This document shows positions 8,996 through 19,193 of a stretch of 64,000 nt of DNA, piece after piece. The translations under genes and the position numbers were made by a program. Position 1 is the stretch's first letter. Every line of letters starts with the position of its first letter. The notes beneath the pieces were generated by a model. The model saw only the letters and a program-made list of their open reading frames with translations. It searched no databases and was not told where the DNA came from. The stretch comes from Sulfitobacter sp. D7 (lineage in GTDB: Bacteria > Pseudomonadota > Alphaproteobacteria > Rhodobacterales > Rhodobacteraceae): contig NZ_CP020694.1 in assembly GCF_003611275.1 (NCBI RefSeq), positions 62,001-126,000 of the forward strand, in the 5' to 3' direction.

Positions 8996-9798
8996 GCCGC
9001 TTGATCCACCTATCCGACCTGCACTTCGGCAAGGACCGGCCCGACCTTCTTATGCCCTTGTTGGAGGCCGTGAACGGTTATGACCCCGATCTGGTGATCA
9101 TCTCGGGCGATCTGACCCAGCGGGCGAGGGAAAAGGAATACCGTGCGGCGCGGGCCTTTATCGACCGGATCAATGCGCCTGTCTTGAGCGTGCCGGGCAA
9201 CCACGACATCCCCCTGCACCGGCCCTTTACCCGGTTCTTGGCCCCATGGCGTTACTACCGGCGCTGGATCCATCACGATCTGACCCCGGTGCACGAAGGC
9301 GCGGATTTCGTCGCTGTGGGGATCAACACCGTCGACCGCTTCAAATGGCAGACTGGCAAACTGGGCCTGCGCCGTTTGGGGCGGGCCTGCCGTGCCCTCT
9401 CGCGCGGCGGAAAGAACACGTTGCGCATTGCGGTATGCCACCACCCGCTGGATCACCCCAATGAAACCCACAAGCGGCCCATTCCGGGCGCGCAGCGGGC
9501 CTTGAAACGGCTTCTGGACTGCGGCGCGGACCTGATCCTGTCAGGCCATCTGCACATCTGGCACGCAGGCACCTTTGCCCACCCGGCACCGGAGCATGAC
9601 GGCCATCTAGCGATCCAGTTGCACGCGGGCACCAGCCTGTCGTCGCGACAGCGGGGGGAGCCGAATGATTTCAATTTGATCGATATCTCGCCCCTACACG
9701 TCAACCTTGCGCGGATCAGCTTTGACGACGGCAAAAAGGCCTTCACAAAAGCAGAGGCCCGGCAATTTGACCGGGCCTCTGGGGAATTTGTCTTGTAA
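8992..9798 (+). CDS. Metallophosphoesterase (calcineurin-like, CpdA/class III cyclic-nucleotide phosphodiesterase type)
   Basis: 268 residues with the metallophosphoesterase motifs in order: 'LSDLHFG' (D-x-H), 'SGDLTQRA' (GD), 'PGNHD' (GNHD), 'CHHPLDH' and 'SGHLHIWH' (GHxH). This family uses two metal ions to split phosphoesters; cAMP phosphodiesterase is possible but lipid or other phosphoesters cannot be excluded. It overlaps the preceding lipid kinase by 4 bases. Its last 15 codons contain the hairpin that probably terminates the convergent infB operon. Confidence 0.85.
   Translation: MSRLIHLSDLHFGKDRPDLLMPLLEAVNGYDPDLVIISGDLTQRAREKEYRAARAFIDRINAPVLSVPGNHDIPLHRPFTRFLAPWRYYRRWIHHDLTPVHEGADFVAVGINTVDRFKWQTGKLGLRRLGRACRALSRGGKNTLRIAVCHHPLDHPNETHKRPIPGAQRALKRLLDCGADLILSGHLHIWHAGTFAHPAPEHDGHLAIQLHAGTSLSSRQRGEPNDFNLIDISPLHVNLARISFDDGKKAFTKAEARQFDRASGEFVL
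9753..9780 (-). terminator. Terminator of the infB operon, embedded in the convergent gene
   Basis: AGAGGCCCGG (9753-9762) pairs perfectly with CCGGGCCTCT (9771-9780) around an 8-base loop. Read on the minus strand the stem is followed at once by GCTTTTG and a little later by five T, so it fits a Rho-independent terminator for infB, which stops at 9808. It lies wholly inside the coding sequence of the metallophosphoesterase, so the codons for its last residues double as the terminator. Confidence 0.7.
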
Positions 9799-9807
9799 GC
9801 GCTTGGC

Positions 9808-12276
9808 TTAGGCCAATGTGCGGGTCACTTCTTCGCGCTCGAAAATCTCGATCACATCGTCAGGACGAATGTCATCGTAGTTCTCGAATGCCATGCCGCA
9901 TTCCTGACCGGACTGAACCTCGGGCACTTCGTCTTTGAAGCGCTTGAGCGTTTTCAGCGTGCCTTCGTGGATCACGACGTTGTCGCGCAGCAGACGCACA
10001 CCGGCGCTGCGGCGGGCGACGCCTTCGGTGACCAGACAGCCTGCGACTTTGCCCACACCGGTGACCTTGAAGACTTCTTTGATGTTGGCATAGCCAATGA
10101 AGTTCTCTTTGATCTCGGCACTCAGCAGGCCGCTCGCAGCCGCTTTCACGTCATCCACAAGGTCATAGATGACCGAGTAGTAGCGGATTTCGACGCCCTT
10201 CTGGTTCGCGGTGTTCCGCGCCGATGCATTGGCACGCACGTTGAAACCCATGATCGGTGCGCCGGAAGCTTCGGCCAGACCGACATCCGTCTCGGTGATC
10301 GCGCCCACACCGGAGTGCAGAACCCGAACGCGGACTTCGTCGTTGCCGATTTTCTCCATCGCTTGAACGATCGCTTCGGCAGAACCCTGCACGTCGGCTT
10401 TGACCAAGATCGGCAGCTCGCTGACGTCTTCGTTCGCCTTGGCATTGGCCATCAGCTGCTCCAGCGTGGTGGCAGCACCGGCAGCGGCACGTTTGTCCTT
10501 GGCGGCGTTGGCGCGATACTCGGCGATTTCCCGGGCCTGCGCTTCGGTTTCGGTCACGTTCAATACGTCACCGGCCTCTGGCGTGCCGTTGATGCCAAGC
10601 ACCTCAACCGGCACCGATGGCCCGGCTTCTTTGACGCGCTCGCCTTGGTCGTTGATCAGCGCACGGACCTTACCGTATTGCTCACCCACGACAAAGATAT
10701 CGCCCTGACGCAGCGTGCCGTTCTGAACCAGCACGGTCGCCACGGGGCCGCGGCCCACGTCCAGCTGCGCTTCGATCACCGCGCCCACAGCGGCCCGGTT
10801 CGGGTTCGCCTTGAGTTCGAGGATTTCAGACTGCAGCGCGATGGCTTCGAGCAGTTCGTCCAGACCTTGGCCCGTTGCGGCCGAAACTTCGACATCCTGC
10901 ACATCACCGGACATCTTCTCGACGATGACTTCGTGCTGAAGCAGATCGGTACGGACTTTGTCGGGATTGGCGGCAGGTTTGTCGATCTTGTTGATTGCCA
11001 CGATCATCGGCACTTTGGCCGCTTTCGCGTGGGCAATCGCCTCGATCGTCTGTGGCATCACGGCGTCATCCGCCGCGACCACCAGAACCACGATATCCGT
11101 TACCTGAGCCCCGCGCGAACGCATGGAGGTAAAGGCGGCGTGGCCGGGTGTGTCGAGGAAGGACAGCACCGCACCATTGTCGGTCGTGACCTGATAGGCA
11201 CCGATGTGCTGGGTGATCCCGCCGGCTTCGCCAGCAACCACTTTCGCATTACGGATCGCGTCGAGCAGCGATGTTTTACCGTGGTCAACGTGGCCCATGA
11301 TCGTGATGACCGGGGGGCGACCTTGCAGGTCTTCGGGCTTGTCTACGATCTCTTTGATGACATCTTCGACATCAGAGTCGCTGACGCGCACAACCTTGTG
11401 GCCAAACTCTTCGATGATGAGTTCAGCGGTATCCGCGTCGATGGTTTCATTCTGCGTGACCATCATGCCGTTCTGCATCAGCGCTTTTACAACAGCGCCG
11501 GTCTTTTCGGCCATACGGTTGGCAAGCTCGGATACAACAATTGCCGGGGGCAGATTGACGTTGCGCACGATCTTTTCACGCTCGACTTGGCCGCCCATCG
11601 CTTTTTGACGGGCACGTTCCTGCTTGCGCTTCATCTGCGCCATGGAACGTTGACGGCCACCTTCGCCACCGGCGAGTGCCTGATTGACGGTCAGCTTGCC
11701 CGCGCGGCGGCTGTCGCCACCTTTGCTGCGCTTCTTGCTGTCGTCGCGGTCACGGTCCGTGGTTTTGCGCGGCGTGGCGGCGGGCGCGGGCTTGCTGCCC
11801 GGCTCGCGTGATGCGGCAGGTTCGGGCGCAGGCGCTGCGGCAGCGGCTTCGGCCTCTGCCTTGCGGCGGGCGTCTTCCTCGGCCTTGGCTTTAAGGCTTT
11901 CTTCGCGCTCACGCTCTTCGCGTTCCTTGGCTTCGATCTCGGCCCGGCGGCGCTCACGCTCTTCGGCGCGGGCCTTTTCCTCGGCCTCGCGCGCGGCGGC
12001 TTCCTCAACCTCACGAGCTTTGGCGGCCTGAACGGCCTTCAGACGACGCTCCATCTCGGCATCGGTGATGCCTGCGGGGCGCTTCTTGGGATCGCCAATC
12101 GGCCCGGCGCCCGGCCCGGTTGGTTTCTGGCCACCCGGCTTGGGCACCACAACACGCTTGCGCTTGGTTTCGACCACAACGTTTTTGGTACGCCCGTGGC
12201 TAAAGCTTTGCTTTACATTCCCCGGACGTGCGCCACCGCGCAGACCCAATGTTTTCTTGCCGTCACTATCGCTCAT
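9808..12276 (-). CDS. infB: Translation initiation factor IF-2
   Basis: GTPase that brings initiator tRNA to the 30S subunit. 822 residues. A long low-complexity N-terminal region (about 75-200) is rich in Lys, Arg, Glu and Ala. IF2-N follows at about 235-290. The G domain has G1 'GHVDHGKT' at 328-335, then DTPGHAAF and NKIDKP, and domains II, III and C2 complete the protein. Last gene of rimP-nusA-ylxR-infB; the ylxR gene ends 9 bases upstream of its start. Termination is probably at the hairpin inside the convergent metallophosphoesterase. Confidence 0.97.
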   Translation of the reverse strand: MSDSDGKKTLGLRGGARPGNVKQSFSHGRTKNVVVETKRKRVVVPKPGGQKPTGPGAGPIGDPKKRPAGITDAEMERRLKAVQAAKAREVEEAAAREAEEKARAEERERRRAEIEAKEREEREREESLKAKAEEDARRKAEAEAAAAAPAPEPAASREPGSKPAPAATPRKTTDRDRDDSKKRSKGGDSRRAGKLTVNQALAGGEGGRQRSMAQMKRKQERARQKAMGGQVEREKIVRNVNLPPAIVVSELANRMAEKTGAVVKALMQNGMMVTQNETIDADTAELIIEEFGHKVVRVSDSDVEDVIKEIVDKPEDLQGRPPVITIMGHVDHGKTSLLDAIRNAKVVAGEAGGITQHIGAYQVTTDNGAVLSFLDTPGHAAFTSMRSRGAQVTDIVVLVVAADDAVMPQTIEAIAHAKAAKVPMIVAINKIDKPAANPDKVRTDLLQHEVIVEKMSGDVQDVEVSAATGQGLDELLEAIALQSEILELKANPNRAAVGAVIEAQLDVGRGPVATVLVQNGTLRQGDIFVVGEQYGKVRALINDQGERVKEAGPSVPVEVLGINGTPEAGDVLNVTETEAQAREIAEYRANAAKDKRAAAGAATTLEQLMANAKANEDVSELPILVKADVQGSAEAIVQAMEKIGNDEVRVRVLHSGVGAITETDVGLAEASGAPIMGFNVRANASARNTANQKGVEIRYYSVIYDLVDDVKAAASGLLSAEIKENFIGYANIKEVFKVTGVGKVAGCLVTEGVARRSAGVRLLRDNVVIHEGTLKTLKRFKDEVPEVQSGQECGMAFENYDDIRPDDVIEIFEREEVTRTLA

Positions 12277-12285
12277 GAAGCTCGT

Positions 12286-12906
12286 CTATCCTTTCGGATG
12301 GCCGTTGCCACCCTCGTTTACGCGCACGCCTTTAAGTCGTCCGGCTTCCTCTACAACACGTTGCGTGAGTCCACCAGAGGCGAGCGCCCCATGTATCACA
12401 GTTTGGCGACCGAATGCCAAACCCAATTCATCGGCTGTCAACCAACCGATGTAATGGCCATAGTGTGGGGTGCTCAGCTTGGACTTACCGCGCCCTGACC
12501 CGTCTACGGCCTGTATCAATACTTCGGCCTCTTCGGTTTGCAACCAACCTTTGACCTTTTCGTAGCCGGCGACCGCCTTGCCTGCCTTGCGCTGGAGCGA
12601 GATCAAGTCCACCACCCGGCGCGCCAATTGTTGTTCGACTTCGTCGATCAACCCGTCTGGCAGCGTGACCGGCTGTTTCGCCGACCGAGCAAAGGCCTTT
12701 TTCTTTACCGCAAGCTCCAGCGCGGCACGGTCAGCCGAGACATAGATGCCCCGGCCCGGCAGTTTACCCAAAATATCTGGGTAAACCTGATTGTCCGGGC
12801 CGATCACAAAACGGATCAACCCGTGTTTTGGCTGCACGTCGCCCGTGGCGATGCACTTGCGTTCCGCACCGTCTGAACGGTCATTCGAGGCGCCACCGCG
12901 TCCCAT
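12286..12906 (-). CDS. YlxR-type RNA-binding protein fused to an L7Ae/YlxQ-like domain
   Basis: 206 residues. Residues about 10-75 carry the YlxR (DUF448) pattern 'ERKCIATGD...LIRFV' with 'LPGRGIYVS'. Residues about 95-190 look like the L7Ae-type YlxQ domain ('LISLQRKAGKAVAGYEKV'). In many bacteria these are separate neighbours in the nusA-infB operon; the fused form is usual in this group. The likely role is RNA or ribosome binding linked to translation initiation. The ATG at 12906 has GGGGG upstream and is preferred over an in-frame TTG two codons earlier. Confidence 0.85.
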   Translation of the reverse strand: MGRGGASNDRSDGAERKCIATGDVQPKHGLIRFVIGPDNQVYPDILGKLPGRGIYVSADRAALELAVKKKAFARSAKQPVTLPDGLIDEVEQQLARRVVDLISLQRKAGKAVAGYEKVKGWLQTEEAEVLIQAVDGSGRGKSKLSTPHYGHYIGWLTADELGLAFGRQTVIHGALASGGLTQRVVEEAGRLKGVRVNEGGNGHPKG

Positions 12907-12926
12907 GTGCAACCCCCGAGGCCCGC

Positions 12927-14555
12927 TTAGGCCTCGGCCTCCTCGGCGGTTTCGCCGTCTGTTTCTACGTCGTCCTCGTCCGCATCGGCTTCAAGCTCGG
13001 TCGGATCGACCCAGCCCAGCATGACACGGGCGGTCATGATCATAGCTTGGGCGTCTTCAAGGCTGACCTCAAAGGGCTCAAGCGCGCCATCGTCCTTAAC
13101 ACGCTCGCCGTTGACCGTGGTCCAACCGCCAGCCAGTTCCCAATCGGCACAGGTGGCGAAATCTTCCAAGGTCTTCACGTCGTCCTTGGCCAGCGCTTCT
13201 AACATTTGGGGGGTCAGACCCTCAAATTCAACCAGGCTGTCTTCGACACCGAGCGCACGGGCGTTATCAAGCGCCGCTTTGTTCTGCGCTTCAAGCACGT
13301 CGCGGGCGCGGGCCTGCAACTCGCCAGCGGTGTCTTCGTCCACACCGTCGATGACCAGCAGCTCGTCGACTTCGACGTAGGCCACTTCTTCGAGGTTGGT
13401 GAAGCCTTCGGAGACCAGAAGCTGGGCAAAGAATTCGTCCAGATCGAGGTTGTCCATGAACAGCTTGGTGCGCAGTTCAAACTCGGCCTGACGGCGCTGG
13501 CTTTCCTGCTCTTCGGTCATGATGTCAATATCGAGGCCGGTCAACTGGCTGGCCAGACGCACGTTCTGCCCACGACGGCCAATCGCCAGCGACAGCTGCT
13601 CTTCGGGCACGACCACTTCGATCTTTCCGGCTTCTTCGTCCAGAACCACTTTCGAGACTTCAGCAGGCTGCAGCGCGTTCACAAGGAAGGTCGGCTGGTC
13701 TTCGTTCCACGGAATGATATCGATCTTCTCGCCCTGAAGCTCGTTCACGACGGCCTGCACGCGGCTACCGCGCATACCGACGCAGGCACCGACAGGGTCG
13801 ATGGAGCCGTCATGCGAAATCACAGCGATCTTGGCGCGCGAACCGGGGTCGCGGGCGACGGCCTTGATCTCGATGATGCCATCATAGATTTCCGGCACTT
13901 CCATCTTGAACAGCTCGGCCATGAATTCAGGCGCGGTACGGCTCAGGAAAATCTGCGGGCCGCGCTGCTCGCGGCGCACGTCTTTGATGTAGACGCGGAT
14001 ACGGTCGTTCGGGCGATAGCTTTCGCGGCCAATCTTCTCGTTGCGGCGCAGGATCGCTTCGCCAGCGCCCACATCGACGATGACGTTGCCGTATTCTTCG
14101 CGCTTGACCAGACCGTTGATGATGGTACCGGCGCGGTCTTTGAATTCTTCGAACTGGCGGTCACGCTCAGCTTCGCGGACCTTCTGCAAAATCACCTGCT
14201 TGGCCGACTGCGCCGCGATGCGGCCCATCTCAACCGGGGGCACTTCTTCGACGTAGGTGTCGCCCACCTTGGGGTCGGCCATGTATTGCTTGGCCTGATC
14301 GACGGTGAACTCAGCCTGATAGTTCTCAAGCTCTTCGTCCTCGACCACGGTGCGAACGCGGGTGAAGGTCGCTTTGCCGGTCTTGCGGTCGATGTCGACC
14401 CGGATGTCCATCTCGGCGCCGTAGCGGGACTTGGCGGCACGGGCGAGGGATTCTTCCATCGCTTCGACGACCAGACCGGGGTCGATCATCTTTTCGCGCG
14501 CCACCGCCTCGGCGGTTTGCAACAGCTCAAGCTGGTTTGCAGATGTAATGGCCAT
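12927..14555 (-). CDS. nusA: Transcription termination/antitermination protein NusA
   Basis: Binds RNA polymerase and nascent RNA to modulate pausing, termination and antitermination. 542 residues: N-terminal polymerase-binding domain, S1 domain (about 135-200), two KH domains (about 230-345, including '[15 protein letters not shown]' and '[12 protein letters not shown]'), then C-terminal helix-hairpin-helix acidic repeats ending in a run of Glu and Ala. Its start codon shares one base with the rimP stop (TAATG), so the two are coupled. Confidence 0.96.
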   Translation of the reverse strand: MAITSANQLELLQTAEAVAREKMIDPGLVVEAMEESLARAAKSRYGAEMDIRVDIDRKTGKATFTRVRTVVEDEELENYQAEFTVDQAKQYMADPKVGDTYVEEVPPVEMGRIAAQSAKQVILQKVREAERDRQFEEFKDRAGTIINGLVKREEYGNVIVDVGAGEAILRRNEKIGRESYRPNDRIRVYIKDVRREQRGPQIFLSRTAPEFMAELFKMEVPEIYDGIIEIKAVARDPGSRAKIAVISHDGSIDPVGACVGMRGSRVQAVVNELQGEKIDIIPWNEDQPTFLVNALQPAEVSKVVLDEEAGKIEVVVPEEQLSLAIGRRGQNVRLASQLTGLDIDIMTEEQESQRRQAEFELRTKLFMDNLDLDEFFAQLLVSEGFTNLEEVAYVEVDELLVIDGVDEDTAGELQARARDVLEAQNKAALDNARALGVEDSLVEFEGLTPQMLEALAKDDVKTLEDFATCADWELAGGWTTVNGERVKDDGALEPFEVSLEDAQAMIMTARVMLGWVDPTELEADADEDDVETDGETAEEAEA

Positions 14556-15133
14556 TAGGTGTCTCCCTCAGCAGACTCTTCAGTCTCGATATCATCAAAT
14601 TCGTTTTCGTCGATCGCACCAGACGCTTTGCGCTGGCGGAGCATTTCTTTGATCAGGTCGTCGGTCAGCACCAGCTTGGCATCGCTGAGCCAGTCGAACT
14701 GCAAGCCAATGGTGCCTTCTTCGACGTTGATCAGCACTTCGCCACCTTCAACGCCAGCCAGCTCACCCTTAAAGCGGCGGCGGCCATCGATCAATTCGGT
14801 GGTCTCAATCTTGGCCTCATAGCCCTCAAAGGCATCGAAATCCTTGAGCCGCGTCAGCGGGCGGTCGATGCCGGGGCTGGAAACCTCAAGCGCATATTCG
14901 TCCAAAATCGGGTCTTCAACATCCAAAACCGCGCCGATGGCCTGCGAAATCTTGGCGCATTCATCCACTTCGATCCCGCCATCAGGCCGGTCGGCCATGA
15001 CTTGCAGGATGGTGGACTTGCCCGACATCAGGCGGACGCGCACCAGTTCAAAGCCCATGTCCTCGATCACCGGGGTGATGATCTCGGCCAGACGGCGGTC
15101 AATGGCAGCTTTGGCAATCAGGTCATTCGACAT
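14555..15133 (-). CDS. rimP: Ribosome maturation factor RimP
   Basis: Needed for 30S subunit maturation. 192 residues. The conserved 'GFELVRVRL' and '[12 protein letters not shown]' motifs are visible, the latter near 85-96. C-terminal beta-barrel domain with an acidic tail. First gene of the rimP-nusA-ylxR-infB operon; its promoter should lie in the 150 bases upstream, which also contain the terminator of the preceding gene. Confidence 0.95.
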   Translation of the reverse strand: MSNDLIAKAAIDRRLAEIITPVIEDMGFELVRVRLMSGKSTILQVMADRPDGGIEVDECAKISQAIGAVLDVEDPILDEYALEVSSPGIDRPLTRLKDFDAFEGYEAKIETTELIDGRRRFKGELAGVEGGEVLINVEEGTIGLQFDWLSDAKLVLTDDLIKEMLRQRKASGAIDENEFDDIETEESAEGDT

Positions 15134-15172
15134 GAGACATCCAATTTAAATCAGGCAGTTTCGTTCAGGCAT

Positions 15173-15195
15173 AAAAAAACGGGCGCGCGGCCCGT
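15173..15195 (-). terminator. Rho-independent terminator after the solute-binding gene
   Basis: On the minus strand ACGGGC (15195-15190) and GCCCGT (15184-15179) form a GC-rich stem with a 5-base loop, followed directly by seven T (15179-15173). It lies between the stop of the solute-binding gene (15286) and the rimP start (15133), separating the two transcripts. Confidence 0.75.
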
Positions 15196-15285
15196 GTTCA
15201 AGATCGGTGGAGCCTTCGGTTTGGACCCGAAAGCGCCGCTGTTGAAAGGGGATATAGGCCGGAAAGCCTGAAACTGCAACCCCTC

Positions 15286-16152
15286 TCAGCCGAACCACCA
15301 CCGCTCGGGCGCGCGCAGGTTGTCCATCGGCGCTTGGCGTCCGGGGTTCGGCGGTTGGCGCAGATCGCCCGACAATGCGCTGACCTCACCGGCGCTGTCG
15401 GTCTGAAGCGTCACATCGCCCCGATCGCGATAGCGGGGCCGCGCGGGTAAATCCGCTGCATCAACAAGCCTTTCGCTCAATGCCTGCGCGCGCACGTCCC
15501 GCGCGGGGATCGAGACAAGCTCGACCGTATCGAACCAACCGGCAGTGCCGTCCTTGTAATGGCTCTCCACCCGCTCGGCCAAAACCTGACGCCCGGCGGA
15601 AAAGCGCCGCAGACTGTAAAGCCCAGTGCCGATCCCGGCCTCGGGGGCGTGGGCGGGCCGGATCACATAGCGCGGTTCGGACAGCAACAGCGGCAGACCG
15701 GGATTCGCTTGGGGCAGGGTGATCTGCACATGCAGGGCACCCTGCGCGGAAATTTCAGTTTGAGGCAGTACTCTTTGCAGACTGGCCACAACATCGCGGG
15801 CAGTCAGCGGGCTGCCGTCGTGAAACCGCACATCGGGCCGGAGATCAAACCGCCACTGTCGCGCACCCTCGCTCGCTTGCCAGCCGGTCGCCAACTCACC
15901 CTTGAGGATGCCGTTGCCCGCCACTTCGGTCAGCGTGTCAAAGATCATGCCCTGCCGCGCGACCTGCATGAACAGCCCGTCGCCGTGGACCCAAGTATCA
16001 TCTCGGGTGGCACCGGAAAGCGCCAGCCGCAGACGGCCCCCGCGCCGGGGTGGCTCTCCGGCGCTGGCACCTGTCGCGGCCAGCAAAGCCGCAGCCGCAC
16101 CGGTGGTGAAAAGCGCCCGGCGATCCAGCAGAGAGTTGCGCCCGCGCGTCAC
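15286..16152 (-). CDS. Short family-5 extracellular solute-binding protein
   Basis: 288 residues, against about 500 for normal peptide/nickel-type (SBP_bac_5) binding proteins. The N-terminus has a twin-arginine-like signal (DRRALFTTG then a hydrophobic stretch). The core pattern 'GDGLFMQVARQGMIFDTLTE' and 'VRFHDGSPLTARDVVASLQR' is the family's. The C-terminal lobe is missing; the protein ends shortly after a 'RYRDRGDV' stretch. A proper terminator follows, so it may be a settled short form rather than recent damage. No permease or ATPase genes are adjacent. It overlaps the pip stop by 4 bases. Confidence 0.75.
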   Translation of the reverse strand: MTRGRNSLLDRRALFTTGAAAALLAATGASAGEPPRRGGRLRLALSGATRDDTWVHGDGLFMQVARQGMIFDTLTEVAGNGILKGELATGWQASEGARQWRFDLRPDVRFHDGSPLTARDVVASLQRVLPQTEISAQGALHVQITLPQANPGLPLLLSEPRYVIRPAHAPEAGIGTGLYSLRRFSAGRQVLAERVESHYKDGTAGWFDTVELVSIPARDVRAQALSERLVDAADLPARPRYRDRGDVTLQTDSAGEVSALSGDLRQPPNPGRQAPMDNLRAPERWWFG

Positions 16153-17117
16153 TGGCCAATCCTATCCATGGTCCGTACCAATTCGGCGCTGATCCCCGGC
16201 TCTGACAGGGCGTGACCCGCGTTGCGGATCATCCGCAGATCGGCATTGGGCCAGCGTTCGGCCAGCGCATAGGCGCCCGAAGGCGGGCAGATCATGTCGT
16301 AACGCCCCTGCACGATCACCCCCGGGATATGCGCGATGCGGCCCATATGTTCGAGGATCTGACCGTCGAACTCCAAAAATCCATTGTTGGTGAAATAATG
16401 GTTCTCCAACCGCGAGAACGCCCGCGCATAGGCCGAAGGACCGCCATGCGAAACGCCATCGGAATGAACCGAGGCCAGCGCATTCTCCCAAGCCGCCCAT
16501 GCGCGGCCATAGTCCTGCTCGACCCGCAGATCACCGGAAAATAGCCGCCGGTGATACGCCGCAATCAGATCGTCACGCTCGTCTTCGGGAATCAGATCGA
16601 CGAACCGCGCCCAAAGTTCGGGCCAGAACCGCCCGGCCCCGCCGCCGTAGAACCAATCAAGCTCGGCCTGCGTCATCAGGAACACGCCGCGCAGGATCAG
16701 ATGGCGCACGGCCTCTGGATGCGCTTGGGCATAGATCAGCGCCAGCGTCGCGCCCCAAGAGCCGCCAAAAACCATCCATTTGTCGATGCCGAGTGTGCTG
16801 CGAATCAGCTCGATATCCGCGACCAAATGCCATGTCGTGTTGTCCGTGACCGACGCATGCGGGGTGGAGCGCCCACAGCCGCGCTGGTCGAACAGTACCA
16901 CCCGGTAAACCTTGGGATCGAAATAACGCCGCATCGCCGGGCTACAGCCGCCGCCGGGGCCGCCATGGAACACGACAACGGGGATACCATCGGGGTTGCC
17001 GCATTGTTCGACATAGACCTGATGCCCCTGCCCCACAGACAACATCCGCTGGTCGAAAGGCTCAACCGGCGGATAAAGATGCGCTGCGTCGCGTTTTTGG
17101 TCGGGATACTTGTCCAT
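16149..17117 (-). CDS. pip: Proline iminopeptidase
   Basis: 322-residue alpha/beta-hydrolase that removes N-terminal proline from peptides. Oxyanion 'HGGPGGG' at about 51-57; nucleophile Ser120 in 'GGSWG'; catalytic Asp274 in 'GRYDMICPP' and His302 in 'NAGHALSEPG'. The length and all family blocks are normal. It is the upstream partner of the short solute-binding gene (4-base overlap), which may reflect peptide use. Divergent from ubiG. Confidence 0.94.
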   Translation of the reverse strand: MDKYPDQKRDAAHLYPPVEPFDQRMLSVGQGHQVYVEQCGNPDGIPVVVFHGGPGGGCSPAMRRYFDPKVYRVVLFDQRGCGRSTPHASVTDNTTWHLVADIELIRSTLGIDKWMVFGGSWGATLALIYAQAHPEAVRHLILRGVFLMTQAELDWFYGGGAGRFWPELWARFVDLIPEDERDDLIAAYHRRLFSGDLRVEQDYGRAWAAWENALASVHSDGVSHGGPSAYARAFSRLENHYFTNNGFLEFDGQILEHMGRIAHIPGVIVQGRYDMICPPSGAYALAERWPNADLRMIRNAGHALSEPGISAELVRTMDRIGQ

Positions 17118-17165
17118 TGCCGCCCTATATAGTCATTGAACCCAAAAGAGCACAGGGAGATCAGA

Positions 17166-17936
17166 ATGCAAGCGGATCAATCAACCATCGACCCCGCCGA
17201 GATCGCCAAATTCGAGGCGATGGCCGCCGAATGGTGGGATCTGAACGGCAAGTTCAAGCCGCTGCATATGCTGAACCCCTGCCGGTTGGATTACATCACC
17301 AGCCAGATCGCGGGCGAGTTTGACCGCGATCTGACTGCCGAGGCGCCGTTTAAGGGTCTGCGCATTCTCGACATCGGGTGCGGCGGTGGATTGCTGTCGG
17401 AACCGATGGCGCGGCTGGGGGCCGAGGTGGTCGGCGCGGATGCGGCGGCGGGCAACATCCCCGTCGCGCAAATCCACGCGCAGCAGTCGGGGCTGGAGAT
17501 TGATTATCGCCACACCACCGCCGAAGCGATGGCCGAGGCGGGTGAGAAATTCGATGTGGTGCTGAATATGGAGGTCGTCGAACACGTCGCCTCCCCCATC
17601 GACTACCTGATCGCCTGCCGCCGCCTGCTGAAACCCGGCGGGCTGCACATCTGTTCGACTCTGAACCGCAATCCTAAGTCCTTTATGATGGCGATTGTGG
17701 GCGCAGAGCATGTGATGCGCTGGCTGCCCAAGGGCACGCATGACTGGAACAAGTTCATCACGCCGGATGAACTTTTTGACCTGCTGAACCGCGCCGGATT
17801 GGAGCCTGTGGACCGCAAGGGTTTCGTCTTCAACCCCGTCGCATGGTCTTGGCGTCTGTCGGATCGGGATCTGAGCGTGAACTACGTCACCGCAAGCCTT
17901 AATCCGGGCCTCAACCCTGGCTCAACTGACGCCTGA
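17166..17936 (+). CDS. ubiG: Bifunctional demethylubiquinone / polyprenyl-dihydroxybenzoate O-methyltransferase
   Basis: Carries out both O-methylations of ubiquinone biosynthesis, at the membrane surface. 256 residues. The N-terminal '[20 protein letters not shown]' block, SAM motif I '[20 protein letters not shown]' near 67-86 and '[20 protein letters not shown]' later are characteristic. The ATG at 17166 follows a GGGA ribosome site; an in-frame TTG at 17136 is less likely. Its last 26 bases overlap the 3' end of the convergent MarR gene. Confidence 0.95.
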   Translation: MQADQSTIDPAEIAKFEAMAAEWWDLNGKFKPLHMLNPCRLDYITSQIAGEFDRDLTAEAPFKGLRILDIGCGGGLLSEPMARLGAEVVGADAAAGNIPVAQIHAQQSGLEIDYRHTTAEAMAEAGEKFDVVLNMEVVEHVASPIDYLIACRRLLKPGGLHICSTLNRNPKSFMMAIVGAEHVMRWLPKGTHDWNKFITPDELFDLLNRAGLEPVDRKGFVFNPVAWSWRLSDRDLSVNYVTASLNPGLNPGSTDA

Positions 17937-18351
17937 GCGCGCGCAGGATCGGCAGCGTGGCGCGGACCTGCTCTTCGCCCAGATCATCCACCACGTTGGA
18001 AATCATCGGCGTGATCGCGTTCACCGCTGCATCCCGTGCCTGCCGCCCGGCAGGGCTGATCGCGACCATCTTGCGCCGCGCGTCATCCCAATCGGGGCGG
18101 ATATGGACGTAACCGGCCCATTCCAGCTTGCTCAGCGTGTTGGTCATCGCCCCGCGGGTGACGTTGAAAGTCTCGGCCAATTGCGCGGGCGAGCGTTCGC
18201 CGCCGTGCCACGACAGAGAGTTCAGCACCGAAAAATGCGAGATCTCCATCCCGCGCGGCAGAACCCGCGTGAGGCGGCTGCGCACCTGTTGATCGGCGGC
18301 CAGCAATTCACCGAACAGCATGATCGCAAGTGTGTTTTTATCGTCGGTCAT
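17911..18351 (-). CDS. MarR-family transcriptional regulator
   Basis: 146 residues. A winged helix-turn-helix at about 50-100 includes '[20 protein letters not shown]' and the wing '[18 protein letters not shown]', flanked by helices that form the dimer interface. Target and ligand are unknown. It shares its transcription direction with the nitrilase, grxC and comF genes that precede it on the minus strand, with an 11-base gap to the nitrilase stop, so it may be cotranscribed. The 3' end overlaps ubiG by 26 bases in antisense. Confidence 0.88.
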   Translation of the reverse strand: MTDDKNTLAIMLFGELLAADQQVRSRLTRVLPRGMEISHFSVLNSLSWHGGERSPAQLAETFNVTRGAMTNTLSKLEWAGYVHIRPDWDDARRKMVAISPAGRQARDAAVNAITPMISNVVDDLGEEQVRATLPILRALRRQLSQG

Positions 18352-18362
18352 CTTAGGTCCGG

Positions 18363-19193
18363 TCAGGGCGCGGCAAAGGGGCGGCGGTTGGCAAGGCTGG
18401 GCACTTTGGCGCGGGCCTTGTTACATTCTTCCATGTCCATGTCACAAAAGTAAACGCCGGGGGCCGTCCCGGCATCCAGCACAACCTCCCCCCAAGGGGC
18501 CACGACCAGCGAATGCCCATAGGTATCGCGGGTTTTGTGTCCGGCACTGGCGTGCGTGCCGGTCTGCGCCGGGGCCAACACATAGCAGCCATTCTCAATC
18601 GCCCGCGCCCGCAGCAGGCTGTGCCAATGCGCGGCCCCCGTCACCGGAGAGAAGGCCGCAGGCATCGTGAGGATACGCGCCCCCGCCTCTGCAAGCGCTT
18701 GATAAAGCGACGGAAAGCGCATGTCATAGCAAACCGACATGCCGATCTTGCCAAAAGCCGTCTCGGCCACCACGGCCTTGTCACCGGGGCGATAGCCTGC
18801 GGATTCGCGGTAGGTCTCGGTCGCGCTGATATCCACGTCGAACATATGGATCTTGTCGTAACGGGCCACGATCTCTCCCTGCGGGGAGATCAGGAAAGAC
18901 CGATTGGCAAAACGCCCATCGCCGCCCCGCGTCTTGAGCGCGAGTGAGCCAATCAGCAGCCAAATGCCCGCCTTCGCCGCCTCTTCGCGCAGGGCGGCGA
19001 GGGTGGCATCGTCTTCTTCATAGGCAAGCACGGTTTGCTGGTGGCGCCGGCTGGTGCTGACGCAATTCGTCACCTCAGGCGTCAGGACAAACGTTGCCCC
19101 GCCCGCCACCGCCTCGCGCAACAAGGCGCGGGTTTCGATCAGATTGGCGGCCGGATCGTCCGAGACGTTGAGTTGCAGCAGCGCGATTTTCAT
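18363..19193 (-). CDS. Carbon-nitrogen hydrolase (Nit1-like, deaminated glutathione amidase type)
   Basis: 276-residue nitrilase-superfamily enzyme. The catalytic triad is visible: Glu40 in 'LTPEVTNC', Lys114 in 'YDKIHMFDV' and Cys155 in 'SVCYDMRFP'. The closest recognisable group is the Nit1/YbeM amidases that repair deaminated glutathione, which would fit with the glutaredoxin gene directly upstream (ATGA overlap at 19190-19193). The exact substrate is inferred. Confidence 0.88.
   Translation of the reverse strand: MKIALLQLNVSDDPAANLIETRALLREAVAGGATFVLTPEVTNCVSTSRRHQQTVLAYEEDDATLAALREEAAKAGIWLLIGSLALKTRGGDGRFANRSFLISPQGEIVARYDKIHMFDVDISATETYRESAGYRPGDKAVVAETAFGKIGMSVCYDMRFPSLYQALAEAGARILTMPAAFSPVTGAAHWHSLLRARAIENGCYVLAPAQTGTHASAGHKTRDTYGHSLVVAPWGEVVLDAGTAPGVYFCDMDMEECNKARAKVPSLANRRPFAAP

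Noticed and set aside
9967..11811. Long plus-strand open frame of 614 codons opposite infB
   Set aside because: It is antisense to a complete, highly conserved gene. High GC makes stop codons rare in the opposite frames. Its sequence is rich in His, Asp and Arg without any domain pattern.
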